Assembly: GCF_008831285.2 (NCBI RefSeq)
Contig: NC_045143.1
Span: 4,039,503-4,103,502 of the forward strand
Length of the DNA: 64,000 bases
Direction: 5' to 3'
From: Nymphaea colorata
Lineage: Eukaryota > Streptophyta > Magnoliopsida > Nymphaeales > Nymphaeaceae
Shown: in pieces, positions 36,067-50,400 of the stretch
How positions within the stretch are numbered: the first letter of the stretch is position 1
Layout: every line of letters begins with the position of its first letter
The notes under the pieces: model-generated
Seen by the model: the letters and a program-made list of their open reading frames with translations, nothing else
Told to the model about the DNA's origin: nothing
Database searches by the model: none
Made by a program: the position numbers and the translations under genes

Positions 36067-38499
36067 TCAGGCGAGAGCCCAAGGGCCGACCCTTCCACGG
36101 AAAACTCTAGGAGGAAAAGCCGGGGTGCGCCATGCTCTCTCTTCGTCTTCGTCTTCTTCTTCTTCCTCCTCTTCTTCCCATTCTTCTTCGACATCTTCCT
36201 CTTCTTCCTCGTCATCATCGGCTTCTTCTTCGCCAACTTGGTGGTCGAAAACGAACTCAGCGAGGGGGGACGGGGAGACACGAGGGGGACGGCCGGGGCG
36301 GCCGCGCCGGATGACGGGGCTGAACCATTTGCGGAGCATGTACTCGGGCCTCCTCCAAGGGGCCACGTGCATGCCCTCCCTCCTCAACGACTTCACCGCC
36401 GCATCGGAGACCACGGTGACCAGCCGGCGCAGCCGGTCCTGCCTCCCGACGAACACCTCCGGCAGGTTCCGCAGGATGGCAGCGTAGTGGCGGGTGCAGC
36501 GCGCCACCTCGAACTCGGACCTGAAATCGACGTCGATGATGATTCGGTTCTCCGGCGCTGCTGGCGTGCGCGGATACGCCTCGTCGATGACGACGTCTAT
36601 GTACTCGTGTTGCCCTGTCATCGCCACGCCATAGTCAAAGGCGTCAGTTCTCCTGCTTCAAACTTCAAAGCTACCAGTCTTCATGAAAAAGAAACCAATC
36701 TTCCAAAAAAGTCTTTCTTTTTTCTTATTTTGCTTGATTAATTGGAATAATTATGTGGGGATCTTAGAGGTTTAGTTCTTCAAATAATTTATCCTTGTAA
36801 GAAGGAAAACAATTTTTTTTATTGGGGAGAACAGAAAAAGAAAAATATATTATGAGCAACTTTGACTCATAATTTTCTTCTCAATCTATGGTCGTGGTAA
36901 AGATTTGAAACAGAGTCAAGTAAACATGTGGGTTAGCTTGAGTTGCTTGTTAAGACCTTGTTTGAATGGTAAACGGACGAGTTTGACAAGATAAGTACGA
37001 ATAATAAGTAGTTGCAAACAAGTACCATTGAACTTGAGTCAGTGAGAATTTGAAATCTAAATTTTCAGTACCACTTTGGTGTTGGAACTAAATAATGCAT
37101 TTTAGTTACTAATTAGTTGTTTTAAATTGGTAGTATTGAATTTTCTTATTGTTGGTGGCTTTTGGGTTTCAAAAAACAAACATTTTAGTTTTTCCAGTTT
37201 GATTCAATTATCAAAACTTATTCGATTGGAAAATCAAATCTTCCACAATTTGTTTGTAAACAGCTTGCTTCAACTTGCAGGAAAGTGCTTACCAAACTTA
37301 AAATGAAGAAATGGTTCTTTCCCTTGGACGAAACCACTCAAGTTTACTAACCAATAGCTAACATCTTCCAACTATGTGCACATCACAAAAATTCACGTAA
37401 TACAAACCGTTGAAAATTATTATTTTGAATATTTGTGGTCCAAATGATATTTTAAATGAGTAATTCAAAGTTGAGTAGATAAGCTTAGTTCTCCACCTTG
37501 AAGGCTATCTATGCCATTGAAAAAAACCCTACCTAGCTAAGCTCTTGAGGTTGACTCTACTCATTCTACAAAAACAACCAAACATTAAGTTGGTCTAGGC
37601 CGGGTCCTTTGACCAGAACCGGGCATTCACTGAGCTTATCCGCAGCATAGACGAAGTCAAGGCCACACCAAAAGATTGGTCCATCGACCAGACCCGACTA
37701 CTTGAGCTGCCAAGTCGAGCGGACACAGTCAAGGCTCGAGCAAGGGCCACATGGGAGCAAGTGGGTCCGAATGGACGGAAAGAAAGATAGAGATCGACGA
37801 GGACGAACCAGGTGGGTAGCGGGGCGTCTGGTCCCACTTGGATGTACAGATCGACGCGTTGAACCCCAAGCTCCAAAGCCCATCCCTGACACGAGCCCTC
37901 ACCTCCTGATCGCCATGACCGCCACCCTCCGGCTCGCCTCCGACCAACCTCCTCGTCTCTTCTAGCAGCTTCCTCTCCCGCCCGTCAGTGCAGCGCACGA
38001 GTTCCTGCATGGACAACAGATGATCAGGACATCCGCCTCTTAGCTCATCGACCCACCGATCGTTCGATCGATTCATCCGAATTTTGAGAAATATTGTTCC
38101 AAGTGAATTGGAAGTAGCAAAGCGGGAAAGCTCGGATCGATGTAAATTTTGATGGGTTCGACTCGTTTCGTTTCTGGGTTTTTGTTGCAGTACCTTGAGA
38201 TTTTTCAGGGAGACGCCGGAATCGTTGTCGACGGCCACAGGTCTGGCTTTCCGCCGGTCGGTTCCGTCTATGAAATTGGCGACCATCCGGGAGAGAGCGA
38301 TGCTGCCCAGTTCCGCGTCGGCATGGTCTCCAAAGGGCAGTCTTCCTTCATGCAGCCGCCTCAATCTCGTCCTTCCGACGGCCGATGATCTGAATGCCGT
38401 CGATGCGCTCCTCGTGGGAGCGGCTGGTATTTGAATCGCTTCCAGAATTGGTATGCAGAAGAAGACAAGAAAAACAAGTAATAGGGAAATCCTTCTTCC
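36067..38499 (-). CDS. DUF506 (PDDEXK-like) protein, 3 visible exons, start codon unresolved
   Basis: Exon 3 is 36614-36067, exon 2 is 38004-37809, and exon 1 ends at 38194. From codon 38364 the exons give 304 residues in frame. Conserved family blocks occur in order: RTRLRRLHE, SIALSRMVANFI, LGFNASICTSKWDQTPRYPPG (split at G by intron 2), HEYIDVVID, RIIIDVDFRSEFEVAR, LPEVFVGRQDRLRRLV, SDAAVKSLRREGMHVAPWRR and YMLRKW. The C-terminus is a very acidic Glu/Asp tail of about 45 residues encoded by CTT/CTC-rich DNA. DUF506 proteins have a predicted nuclease-like fold; the Arabidopsis member RXR1 represses root-hair growth, but the biochemical role is unknown. The frame is open up to TAG at 38502-38500 yet contains no ATG, so the start lies in an unseen upstream exon, is non-AUG, or is lost. 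Confidence 0.85.
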
Positions 38500-40934
38500 C
38501 TAATAATTAACCGATCGAAATAGAGAGTTGGTGGTTCTCAGAACTGATCAATCGGGATAATACGAAACAGAAAAGAAGGAAGAAGATGAGAAAAGGTTGG
38601 ATGGTGGCAGACTATGTACATAACTTCAGTAGTTATGTACACAAGCAACCAAGAAGAAACCCGAGGGTTAAGAGCAGAGGAAGAAAGGAAAAATCTGAGT
38701 GAAGCAATCCATCAGAATGGTCCAAGAAATGGGTAGTTGAAGACGCCACGCCAAACAGAGACGGGGAGAAAGAGAGAAAGAAAGAAAAAGAAAAGAAGAT
38801 GGAAATGAAGGGCCAAAGGAGGATCTGGTGTACGATCAGGCTTCCATTATTTATAGATTCTTCTTTAAATCGAAAGGAAGGAAGAGCCCACCAAATTCCT
38901 GCTCATTTGTGGGGCGTTTTTTTTGTCCTCGACAAGGACTCCAAGAGAGCGGTTCCGTGGTGGATATTCCCCATCGTCCGTCCTTTTCCTCTCTTTCCGG
39001 TCGGCTTTTTACGGCCAACGGTAAAGGCTTTCGCTTTATTGCTATTGGCCGAAAATTGTTAGGTCCTAATTAACTGCCCCAGTTTTACAACTAAATATCA
39101 AGTTTGTGCCATCGCATCGCATGGGTTCAATGGCATCACTGAACCTGATTCCGCTTTTTTTTAGACTTAGTTCTCCTTCGTTCATCAAGTGCACCGCATG
39201 GCTGGGCGTAGCAAATCTCTACTCGACTCACTTGTTTGGCATATCCGTGTTATAAATGTTTAACTAAGAAAGTGTACTTGTGTGTATGTTTTTGGAAAGT
39301 TCGCCTTCTGGGCTTACAATTGGCTTCGCCGTCGAGCCATGTTCACAAGAGTTGAGACAACTAGATGCATGGCGACGTCGCAACTGGGTGCTATATTTTG
39401 TCTAAATGCTAGGTTAATTAAGGGTAGAAATTTGGCTGTTATGGTTGTGTGAGACCAACCAGCAGGTCGTTCAAGTCAAGCAAGTTAATAAAGTTGGAGT
39501 TGGCCCAGTCAGTGGGGATCCCCAAAGTCAATGGCAGGCACGGGCGCTCGGGCTATGATGGCAAAGTCGTTAATTTGACGAAAGCAAGGGGCTTTGAGGG
39601 GGGTCGGTTCAACTTTGCCCCTTATCCCCTTTTATTTAGAAAAGTAAGTGCTGACTCGGACGCCACGTGGACGTGGGCCCGTCTAATAAAAAAAATTGTC
39701 ATGGATTACGGATAAGGACAACTGACTTAACGCCCTTCTCTTGCCAGCCACGTGGCAAAGTCTCATACGCTCACAAGGGTTCTGGCTGGTGTTCATCTGT
39801 TGGTTCGGACTGAGTTGGTGGATCCGAATCTGATACGCAGGATCAGATCCAAATCCAGGCAGATGATCCGAACACAAAATACCATTATTATTATTTATCT
39901 AATTAAATCCATTTTTTAAATCTAGAAAACAGATCACGATCGTTACTTGTTTCTTATAATTTTCGCGGAATTGATCTAGAGAGATTACACGTTGTTGTAA
40001 TCTAATTTTTGCATCCATTGATTCGAGCAGAGGACCACGAAAGTTGCATTCTGCTAACCACTGAAATAAATAAACCAGATGGGTTGGCTCAGTGGCGGAG
40101 CCCGCCATGACCGTCGGACAAGAAAATTTCATGTGGGCCACTGTCTTTGTAGGAAGGGATATTCCGAGAAACGGAGCGTAAGACAATCTCTTCATCTTTC
40201 TTCTTTTCCAAGTCCCATTTCACCTTACTTTTCCTTCATAAGCAACAAAACAATCTATTTAAATATATTTGGTCTGTTTCTACAAAGACAGTGGGATTTT
40301 ACTTAAAATAAAGCATATACATGCTACTCGATCGGAGCAATGTGGGTTTCTTTTTAATATGTAGGAGAATGATAATTGAGCACCATAGGAAACAAATCAA
40401 TTTATCTTAATTCTTAAGGAAGGAAACTCAGAAAAGAACGTTAGCAAATTCTCAAAAACATGTGGGCTTGTGGTGTTTGAGATTGACTCGTACTTGACAC
40501 ACTTGCTAAGTTTTTATGTTGGATGCAGACTGCTTATCATGACCATACGCCCAAAAAAAAAGTTTGTGCTTCTAATTTATGTCATTTTGATCTTCGTTAT
40601 ATGTCTTTGGGCTTCACACAAACCACAAAATTAACGTAAAATTGGTCATTCATATTTTCTGGGAATTTGACCTAACTGGGAAAAAAACCTGAGAATTTCA
40701 TGTGACCACGAGCCATTTTTAAAAAGGTTTTACCAAATAAAACTCTTTTTCTTAAATTTAGGGATACCCAGAACCCCCACCAACTATTGTCATCGTCCAA
40801 TTTGGCCTTAGGATCAAAACTTTTCAAGTTAACGGTGGATGTATGATACATTTCGTTTGCAAGGGGGGTGGCGCAACAATGGAAGCGCATGTTGATAGAT
40901 GACCAGCGCCTGTTTTGAATCATCGGGATATCAA

Positions 40935-41106
40935 TTCTATGTGTTGCAAAAGAGAAGGTCATTGATACATAAGTTGAAGTGTGGTGGAACAGCACCTAAA
41001 AATACCTAACACATACTCTGCAACATAAGGAGATAAGGGATTGAGTGGAGATTTAGGCCATGTACTTGAGCAGTAGAATGATATACTCCTCTTACCCATA
41101 AATCAA
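40935..41106. repeat. Dispersed repeat, copy A (partner at 52165-52320)
   Basis: Shares tatg(t)gttg(c/t)aaaagag/aagg, cattgatacataagttgaag, tgtggtgg and actcctcttaccca with the sequence from 52165 in the same order and orientation. It is an unclassified dispersed repeat. Confidence 0.65.
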
Positions 41107-41267
41107 TGGATCCAACACCTTCAAGTCCAATGATAAGCCAGTCTTCTACGAAAATGAGTGGAGATTTCGGCTATGTACTTGAGCAGTAGAATGATATACT
41201 TCTCTTACCCATACATTAATGGATCCAACACCTTCAAGTCCAACGATAAGCCAGTCTTCTACGAAAA
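41042..41267. repeat. 113-bp tandem duplication
   Basis: The unit starting tgagtggagattt and ending cagtcttctacgaaaa occurs at 41042-41154 and 41155-41267 with only a handful of substitutions. Confidence 0.95.
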
Positions 41268-41684
41268 GGTAAGACGTGTCCCCAAAACGGTGTTCGACCA
41301 GACCACGCTAGGAAGGGGAATTTAGTTCCTGACATTCTTGGGATGGGAATCAAACATTCCTTTTTAGGACTGCACCAAACCCTCTACAAACCAGGAATCT
41401 AAACCTGATCTTAATTTGGTTAATCTACCGAGTCAAGATCAATCAGTCGTTAGTATACCGCAGCTGTTTGAGTCGATTGTGTTTGCCACTACGTTCTCGA
41501 TCTCATTGCTTGCAAATTGGTAAAATTTTCATAAAATTTCATTTTATAAACTGAAACCATTCTTCTGCATCATTAATGCCATAGCGTGCAGAGTATAAGA
41601 TTATAACCTCCATATTCTAGCAGACTTTCATACAAATATTAACAACAAAGCAGAGCAATTTCCACATAAAAGAAGCGTCAGTTA

Positions 41685-44424
41685 CTAAAGAAGCTTTAGT
41701 GACTTGAGATGTTGCTCATGCTCGGGGTCCATCTCCGGTGGTGAATATGACCCATGGAGATCTTCAACGACATATTCCTGCAACAGCAGTACAGGTAGTC
41801 AATTGGAAAGACCGTTAGCCAAACGAAAGAAAAATTCTTAGAAGATTCATGATTCCATCAGTTCTGGAGGACGCTGGTGACGGCAACATCGTTGATGCTA
41901 AGAGACAACGACAGTCATGGAGACACGTTGCTAAGACAAACATAGTATGTGACGAGGAAGAACACATGAACGGTCCTCTATTGAAGATTCTCAACAAAAC
42001 CTTTATATACCTATGAGCCACGCTACCAAGGATCCTAGTTCTTGGTTTTTCGAATACAAAACAGAAGAGGGTACAAAGCAATTAGGATCTGCCAGACCGT
42101 CGCACGTGGGTCAGTTTTGGACCAAATTATTAAAGTTTTAATTAGAAATTAGAACCAAACTCAACACTTGACTTCAGACGCCACATGCACTGATGCATGT
42201 GGCTAAAGGGAAGCAGACTGCAGCATCCCAAGTGTGTGAAAAATAACTTTCTATATCGAAGATTTCAAAAATAAAAAAATCAAAGGTTCATCTACAATGT
42301 AACTTACTATCAGTTGTCGTAATACATTGCATTTTTTGGGTATGAACTGAAAACGACCACAGGAAAAGTCGAGATACACTAGACCATGGCACAGCTCAAT
42401 TTTAAACCGCGCTCACTAAAAACATTGCTTTTAATCACATTTTTACCAATGGCAGTAAAAGCATTAGCAGCTGCATGAATAAGGTAAACAAAACATGCCT
42501 TTGTGAGCTCCCTTTTTGTAAGGATGTGATAGTGCCTTTGCCAGGTTCTTTGGATCGCCAATGTAGCAGCAAGAAGGCCATATGCAATCCCAAGTATAGC
42601 AAACATGATGACCATGACGACAAGAAGAATACCACAAGCTTCTACGGAAGCTGGGAAACAGTCGAGAATACCCCAACCATAGCAGCAGTTGCGACAACCA
42701 GCCACACAAGGATTATGATTGCTGATAGAAGAGCAATGCACAATCAGCCCTACCACACCCACTAACACAAAGAAAAGAAACACCCCTGGACAAGAAAAGC
42801 CACATTAGAGAAGTAAATAGGACATGAAAACAGAAAGTAAGACCCCGTTTACAAGAAAAGCCATGTCACATGGCCCAATGAGATGGCATCGTACATAACA
42901 TATATCTGAATGAATGGAAACTGAAGGAGTTTATTGACAAATGACAATGATATAGCAAGCCAACAGCATAATTCCTCAGCTTCCCCATCTGCAGCCCACT
43001 GAATGCATCACTTCAAAGCATACCCACAAATAAACATTTCGAAGTTTTAAATGGCAAGGTTTTTCTCGGATATGATACGGCGAGCTTGAAAAAAAAGGGA
43101 AAAAAACGAAAAAAAATATGGTAATTTTTTAAAAATTAAAAAAAACTAAAAATGAGGGAAAATAAAATAAGTGAGAAACTAATAACACAAATGTCAAAAA
43201 ATAAGTAGATCTGCAACAATTAAAAAATAGAAAATGAAAAAAAGTTTTTGGCAATAAAAAAACATGAAAAAAATGAAAAAAGCTCATTTTAACATTTTTT
43301 TTCAAAAAATGCATTTTTTTGAAATTTTAAACGGCAATTTAATTTATAGCCTTTTTTCGCTACACTGCTTCAAACAGCATAAGTAACCAACCCTAAACCA
43401 ATAGGCAAGTTATGTTGCACGAAGATGCCCACACACATGCATGCATGAAGGGACATTGCATACACAAGTAAAGCGATATATTGGAGTACTGATTTATGGA
43501 GTATTGATTTACAGTAGTCATCGTTACCTTTCTTCTGTACTTAAAAAAAAATGGTAGATCATTTATCATGCAACCTTCGCTTCTATTGCTCAATATTGGA
43601 GGACCAATCAAGGGGATTTCAATCAATCAAATATGAATACCATTGAAGATACATCCAATGCCATATAAAAGGTATGTAACTGTCCCTATAAAGCCAGCTG
43701 TACGATTGCACTTTCTAAAACTAAGAAAAAGAAAAGTAAAAAAGACACAGAATAGAATCATAATAACACATACCAAATAATTATGACTTGCATAAATCAT
43801 GAAAAAGAAACAATGCATATGTCAAAGATATAAACAAACTTTAAAGGCTTAGGTTAAACTTGTCTAAAATATTTATATAACACAACAACAGTAATAAGTA
43901 TTTTAAGTTTCATAACAATAAAATAGAAAAAACCTGTCCTTTCCACATGAAATTGGCTTGATGGAATGGAGTCAACCATAAGGGTTGCCGTATGCTCCTA
44001 TACAGAAAGAAATTAAGAATAAACTTGGAGTTTTTAAGGTACACCCCCTTTTTGTTTCACCCTCTCTCCCACTCAAATCTAGTATTTTGCTATGAAAATA
44101 GTGATTTTCCCGAGTGGGTGAACAAACATCAAAAGGGCCATTTTTTTGCGAGGTTCACTTCTAAACGCATTTTATTTCTTCTGCATGCCTAACACAGGCT
44201 CTTCAAAAGAGTTGCTGCACCCGAGTCACAATCCAGTGGGGGAGGGTGCAGTAATGGACAATTTGCTTTTTTTTAATTATTAATTGCCAGAGGCGTAGCT
44301 TGTTAATTGTTAATATTAATTTTCTTGTTTGTGAATACATATATATATATATGCATTTTTTCTTTTGTTAAATAATTCCTATAGTCATACTTATTAATTG
44401 TCAGTTAATAATTTTCCTAATGTA

Positions 44425-44497
<73 letters not shown>

Positions 44498-47400
44498 TTG
44501 CTGCATCCACACACATGTTTTTTTTTCCGCACTCACACCTGCACATGGACTTGCATCCCCACTCACAAGCTGCACCCTTCCTACACTCAAGATCACCAAT
44601 CAGAAAAATTCTTCTCTCTCACTATGATACGAACAAGGCCCAAGAAGGTGTCTGATTCTCAATCCGGAAAGGCATGAAAAAAGATTGCACAGTTCTACCA
44701 TGCCGGCACATTCAAAGAACGAGTCAGAACACCTTGACCTCCTCTGCAATGCTGTTTGCATCCAGGCTGGACCATTCCACATGTTCCACAATAAACATGG
44801 AGCACCCTTTTTGCAGTCTATATATTCTGTAGTTCCACATTTGCGTGCAAGCATGGGCCCCCACCTTTCCACAAAACACAATGTTAGAGCATGCTGCGGT
44901 CCACGTATCAAACAACTTCTATGGTACAACTCGTACTGCATCCATACAGTACCATATGATAAACATAAGATACTTAGGTGAATATAGTTTGAGGCGTATA
45001 TCATGTCCCTTTTCTCATCAGCTATATAATTTTATAATACTACCATGAGGTAAAACAAGGTATCACACTATGAACTTGGTACTGCATTTATGTCCATTTC
45101 CTAGAAAGCTAGGACGCTATCATGATTTACCACAATTGCAACAATGGATATAGTGATCAAGGAAAATAGGATATTATCCTAGAAAGTTTCTGTATGACCT
45201 TCCTAGAAAGGAAAATAGGACAGAATACTAAAATGGGCAATCCATGTGACTGGTGTGAAGCACATCCGAAACTCAAAAGGAGTAAGCCAGTTTTTCACAA
45301 CTCTGCCACTGATCTTTCATTTAAAGAGATATGATCGAAGAACAACTATTTTTGAGATGAATTGCTAATAAAGACAAGCTGAAATAAGAATGGAAATTGG
45401 AAAGAATATGTAGGGCAATATAAAATAAGTCCAAATCATACCAAAACAGTAATAAAATGGAATTGGATGTTTAGATAATATTCGATCCCAACCATCACTG
45501 AAAGAGTTTCTGATATCCCCATTTGTATCCATTAGGTATGCAAATCCGCCTAAAATAGCAATAACCTGCAGATTAAGAACACCAAACAATTTGAGCAACT
45601 TCTAAAACTCAATTGTTTCGGAACAGTATAACAAATCCTAACTTTTAACTCAACTATATTCATTTATTACTAGCTTTTGAGTTTAATGAGAATAGCATCA
45701 GAATAACCTACGTGTGTATGTGTTCAAGGGGAGAGATACATATAGGCCAGGGAGCGCAAACCAAAAATTCTTCTTTCTTTGTTGTTTTTTCCTTTTTCAG
45801 TTTATTTCTATTCTAATGCAGGGCAGACCTTATATTTAACTTTGATTTGTTCCTAAAGAAGCTAGCCACCTTTTTCTATTTAATCAACTGGCATATAAGA
45901 GAGAACATTAGGAGTCAATTCAATTGCAAGTGGCACTCTAATGGCCTTTAATTGTCAAAGGGTGATGGAATTGAATGGGCGAAGACAAATGGAATCCATC
46001 ACCGTCTCTGCTTTTTTCTTGAATAAAGCCGCACAGTGTTGACACTCCATTGCTTTTTGCGCGTGGTGAATATTAAGTCTAGTAAGTCAGAACTTGTCAC
46101 ATACATTCCCAATAATGTGAACCTTGCAATGTTTCTTTCACCTCTTTTCTTTTGCTTTTTTGTGAAAGCATACCTATTTACATATTAATGATTTTCTAAA
46201 TAAACTTTAGATGCGCTAAGATCCTGTGTGCTTCCATGAAGCTCCTCGATATCAAAGATTAGATGTTATTGTGTCCAAATTGAATATTACTGGTAGTTAG
46301 GTCTCTGAATCAAGAAGTCCAATTTTGTGGCAGGGCCCTTATCCCATTACATTCTTTTAGATGCCCTGGGGACGTATGGTGCTGACGAAACAAAATAGCG
46401 AAAATCTTTTGATCAACATGTTGTCTGAAAAATTGCACCTTTCTTTTTCTATTCCTTACACTGCAATAATTTCAGGAATACTCTAGCGAGTTGGCTTGAA
46501 AATCTCCAAGTTCAGATTCAGAGAATAATTTTGTTATCAATGTCAAAATAATGAATAGAATTATTTCATAATAAGAAGGTTTTAGCACATTGGCTAGGGG
46601 CACATGGTATATTTTTCCATAAAAGTATAACCATCCTATGTGCCAACAGTGTGTTTCCATGAACATAATTACACAATTTCCCAAGTCATATATATTAGAC
46701 TGATGTTTGGGTCTTTAAGTTCACGAGACATAATAAAGGGGTGGAACTATGACCTTGAATTGGATCTTATTTCTCTTGATAATATTTTCCTGGATGATAT
46801 TTTAAGAATTTAAATTTGAGGTATCAATCATCAATGTAAATATGAAACTATTACGTGTGTCTCTAGATGAATTTGCTGCATGTTGTAATGTTCAAACTTC
46901 AAAGTGTTATTCTATTACAAGAAACTTACTCAACTTTTTGAGATAAGTGTTGAATATTTATGTTATCATTGAGAACATATATAGTCACAAGAAATATTTA
47001 ATCGATTCTCAGAAGCAAATATAAAACTTCCACTTTGTGTGGCATGTTTAAGTCCAAAGGACTCATTTTCTTCATTTGATCAAGTGAAGTTGATTTCTCT
47101 TGCTGAATTTTATACTATGGGCTTCCTACAGTAGATTCAGAGTCAACTGCAAACATATATTGGTATGTGAAATACAAGGCTCAGTTCTCAAATTTAATTG
47201 CTTAATAGAACAAGCTTGAAAGAAATCTGGTAGCAACTAAGAAGAACAAAAAATTTTCCTTCGGCATTTCTGTTAATTAAGTTAGCATCAAAAGTACCAG
47301 TTACTGCAAGAAATGTTGAGACAGCAGTTTCAGCTATGAACAGTATTAAAACTCAATTTCATAATAGAATGGAAGATAAATGGGTCCGTGATGCACTGAT

Positions 47401-50400
47401 TACCTATGTTAAGAATGATGTTTTTGATGCTATCAGTAAGAGGCCATTACTAACCGCTTTGCGAACATGAAAAGAAGACGATGCCAACCATAACAGTACA
47501 TAGTAATTGTATAATAGTTTGATATACATAAACAATGTTTAATTTCTAAGTCTTCTTTTATGTTCCTATAAATTGGTGCCTACCATAACCTAAATTCCTG
47601 GCTCCAACTGTGCGTGTGTGTGTGTGTGAGAGAGACAGAGAGAGAGGGAAGAAATACGCTTACAGTTTGTACTGCTAAAAATACAAGGATCACATCACGA
47701 GCCACAAAAATTCTGAACTTTAATTTCCGCCATGAGTAGTCTTCTAATAATTCCACTCGTAGATGAAATTGTGCCTTGCATGTAGTACAATGTGAAAAAG
47801 CAAATCCTTCCTGAAAGTATAACTCTTCCTCAGATTCAGACAAGGTTTTACCCATCAGAAAAGAAGAAAAACAATATCTTGAGACAACTTGGTTTCCTTG
47901 ACAGAAAATCAGAACTTCCATGAATTTAGATGTATTACATTCGGTATTTGAAACTTTCTGCTTTTATTCAGTGAAGTGCTGAAGGCATAAACAAGTGGTA
48001 CTGTCACATATTCATGTAGACTGGTGTTATTCAGCAATGACACACAAATTGCATTCATTCCCCCTGTTGATTACTTTTATATAGAATGTGTTTGTTATAA
48101 ATCTACCAAATTATTCCCTTTTTCTGTTTGTGTTACAAATAAACCATGTTCCATGATTCCCATCTAGGCACCAACTAAGCCTGTTAGCAGCTGTGGGCAT
48201 AGGCATTAAGTAGCACTACAGACATCTAGTTGAAAGACTAAAGCAAATACTTCTAAAGAAAATCAAACGATAAATGAATAAAGATACCTTCACTGAACGC
48301 CAATGGTCCAAGCATGATCGATGAACAAACTGTTGGGTTCCTTTGCACATGCATGGAGATATTAGCTCATCACCTACAAGAAAGATCATGAAACAAGACT
48401 TAATGCTAAAAAGGATTTCTCAACAATAATCAGTTCCAATTCCCAGTATAGAAACTCTGTTTCTAGATGGCAGGAGTCACTGGTAAAATTGGAAGTGCAC
48501 TGTGCAAAAAGGAGGGTGAACCACAAAATATAATGCAGTAAGTCTTTTGTGTAGCTATTGTAATCATAAAAATAGGAATTGTAATCATATAACTTTGGTC
48601 CATAGTCACATTAGTGTGAGAAATAACAACCAAATCTTCAAAGAAGATTATCAACCATATGCTTCTTACGTTTTTCTCAAACAACCAAATGATGGAACCA
48701 TTCAAATTAGTCTTCTTTCAAATACGTATAAGTCCTCTCTACACCAGGATCCAATTGTACATAGTCAAACAAAACTACCTGGCAAGTCTCAGATTACAGC
48801 ATACTCCACTTGAAGCAGAAATAGATCCGATAAGTAGTACATGAATTTCTTCAAATACTTCATCAAGACCAGACTTGAGCAGTTCAGCAGTCCAACATGA
48901 TCCAAGCACAACCTGAACTTGAAAACACACATGACCTGCACAATAGTGTCACTGGGGCAACTTTTATACGTTATTTTATACTTAAGTACACATGGGTCTC
49001 TTCACTTTAAGGGAGACTACCAGCCTGCTGTCTTGTCCAACTCACGGGACAATAATGGAGAAGCAGATACCTTGAAGGGCATTAGGCACTAAAGCCTCAT
49101 AAATATACACACACTCTCTTCGGCATTCAGACACTTTTAACAAGGGTTTGCCCATCCTTTTATGGCCAGAAGGAACAGTCTTTACACTTAGTGAATCTCC
49201 CAGATCCTTTACAAAATGGACTGCATACTTAGTGCACTCTCCTTTCCCCTGAAGAAGATTTGTCCTCCTAGGCCTGGCTTGACACCTATGCCCATGTCCA
49301 GCAATCACTTAACTTCTTTGGAGAATATGTGCTTGGTCACAACTTCCATATGTTCGCAACCCTTCACCTGTCTTATGCTCACGTGGCAAGGCCACCTTGG
49401 CATATTTGGCTTATAAGGTAACCACCCAGCTACTACTTTTCCCATGTCTCAGCAACAGGTTCCTACCATCAACTGCTTGGCCAACTAGCGAGCCACAACC
49501 TTGGTGATCTGCTCAATTGAATACCTACACTCAGCCAAAAATTTCCTATGCACATACAGTTTTTTCTAGTTCATGCCTATTATGCAAGGTACAACAAGTC
49601 TTCTACTCCTAAATAACGAGCTATGACCAAAGTCAAACATGACTATCTGTCACTTACCATACCAGTCTCAGGTTACAGCATATTGCACTTAAAGAAGAAC
49701 AAGGTCTAACATAAATTTCTTCAATACTTCATTCAGACCAGACTTGAGCAGTACAGAGTTAAATACAGCTTGACCTTGAACACACACATGACCTGAACAG
49801 TACCCACAACCAAAAAGTGCAATTTTTAGCTTTGGCAATGTTCAGATTTGAGCATTAAAATGAAGCAAATGCAAGTTTATTTACTCAATTTTAGACAAAT
49901 TCCAAAAGAATATTAGAAATGAAAAGTAAGATTTTGTCTCCTGTTAAAACTTACATCCCATATCTCACAATAGATTTAATTAAAAAAAAATCACTTTCAC
50001 ACGTTTCTCCATATTTTTTAGTTTTCACCCTAAAAGCATGAGAAAATTTCTCAAAAACTTTGAGTGATGGTGTTGAGTGCCCTACATGTTTGATCACCAT
50101 ATAACAATAAAACGGTGACAATAAAAATGGAAGACAACTTGCAGGAGTCTTACAGCCGGGCAACATCCAAATTATATCCAAGCTCAGCCACCTGGATGCC
50201 TGATAGACATGTTTAACGTTTCAAAACACTCGATCACCATGTAAAGGAAAGATACACTACGAATTTGGCCAATGAATAGCTCAATGACAATGAGTGGTAG
50301 CAGAGAAATCCTCATAGGTCACACAGCATCCACAAAAATATTATGATTCAAATCACCTCCCGGTTTGCTTATCTAGGGCCTGAAAGACTTATTTGAACCG

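Larger units (their letters stand above)
38520..41640. other. DUF506 upstream region and intergenic spacer
   Basis: 38520-38830 is pyrimidine-rich on the minus strand and is probably the 5' leader or promoter of the DUF506 gene. Beyond it I recognise no gene. The segment 39440-39700 is relatively GC-rich but has no recognisable domain. Confidence 0.45.

Noticed and set aside
36031-36741. 236-codon + strand frame and 120-codon Ser-rich frame over the DUF506 last exon
   Set aside because: They are antisense to conserved DUF506 blocks and consist mostly of low-complexity mirror of the acidic tail.
49042-49308. 88-codon minus-strand frame in RING-CH intron 1
   Set aside because: It lies between repeat copies inside an intron with no recognisable domain or splice support.
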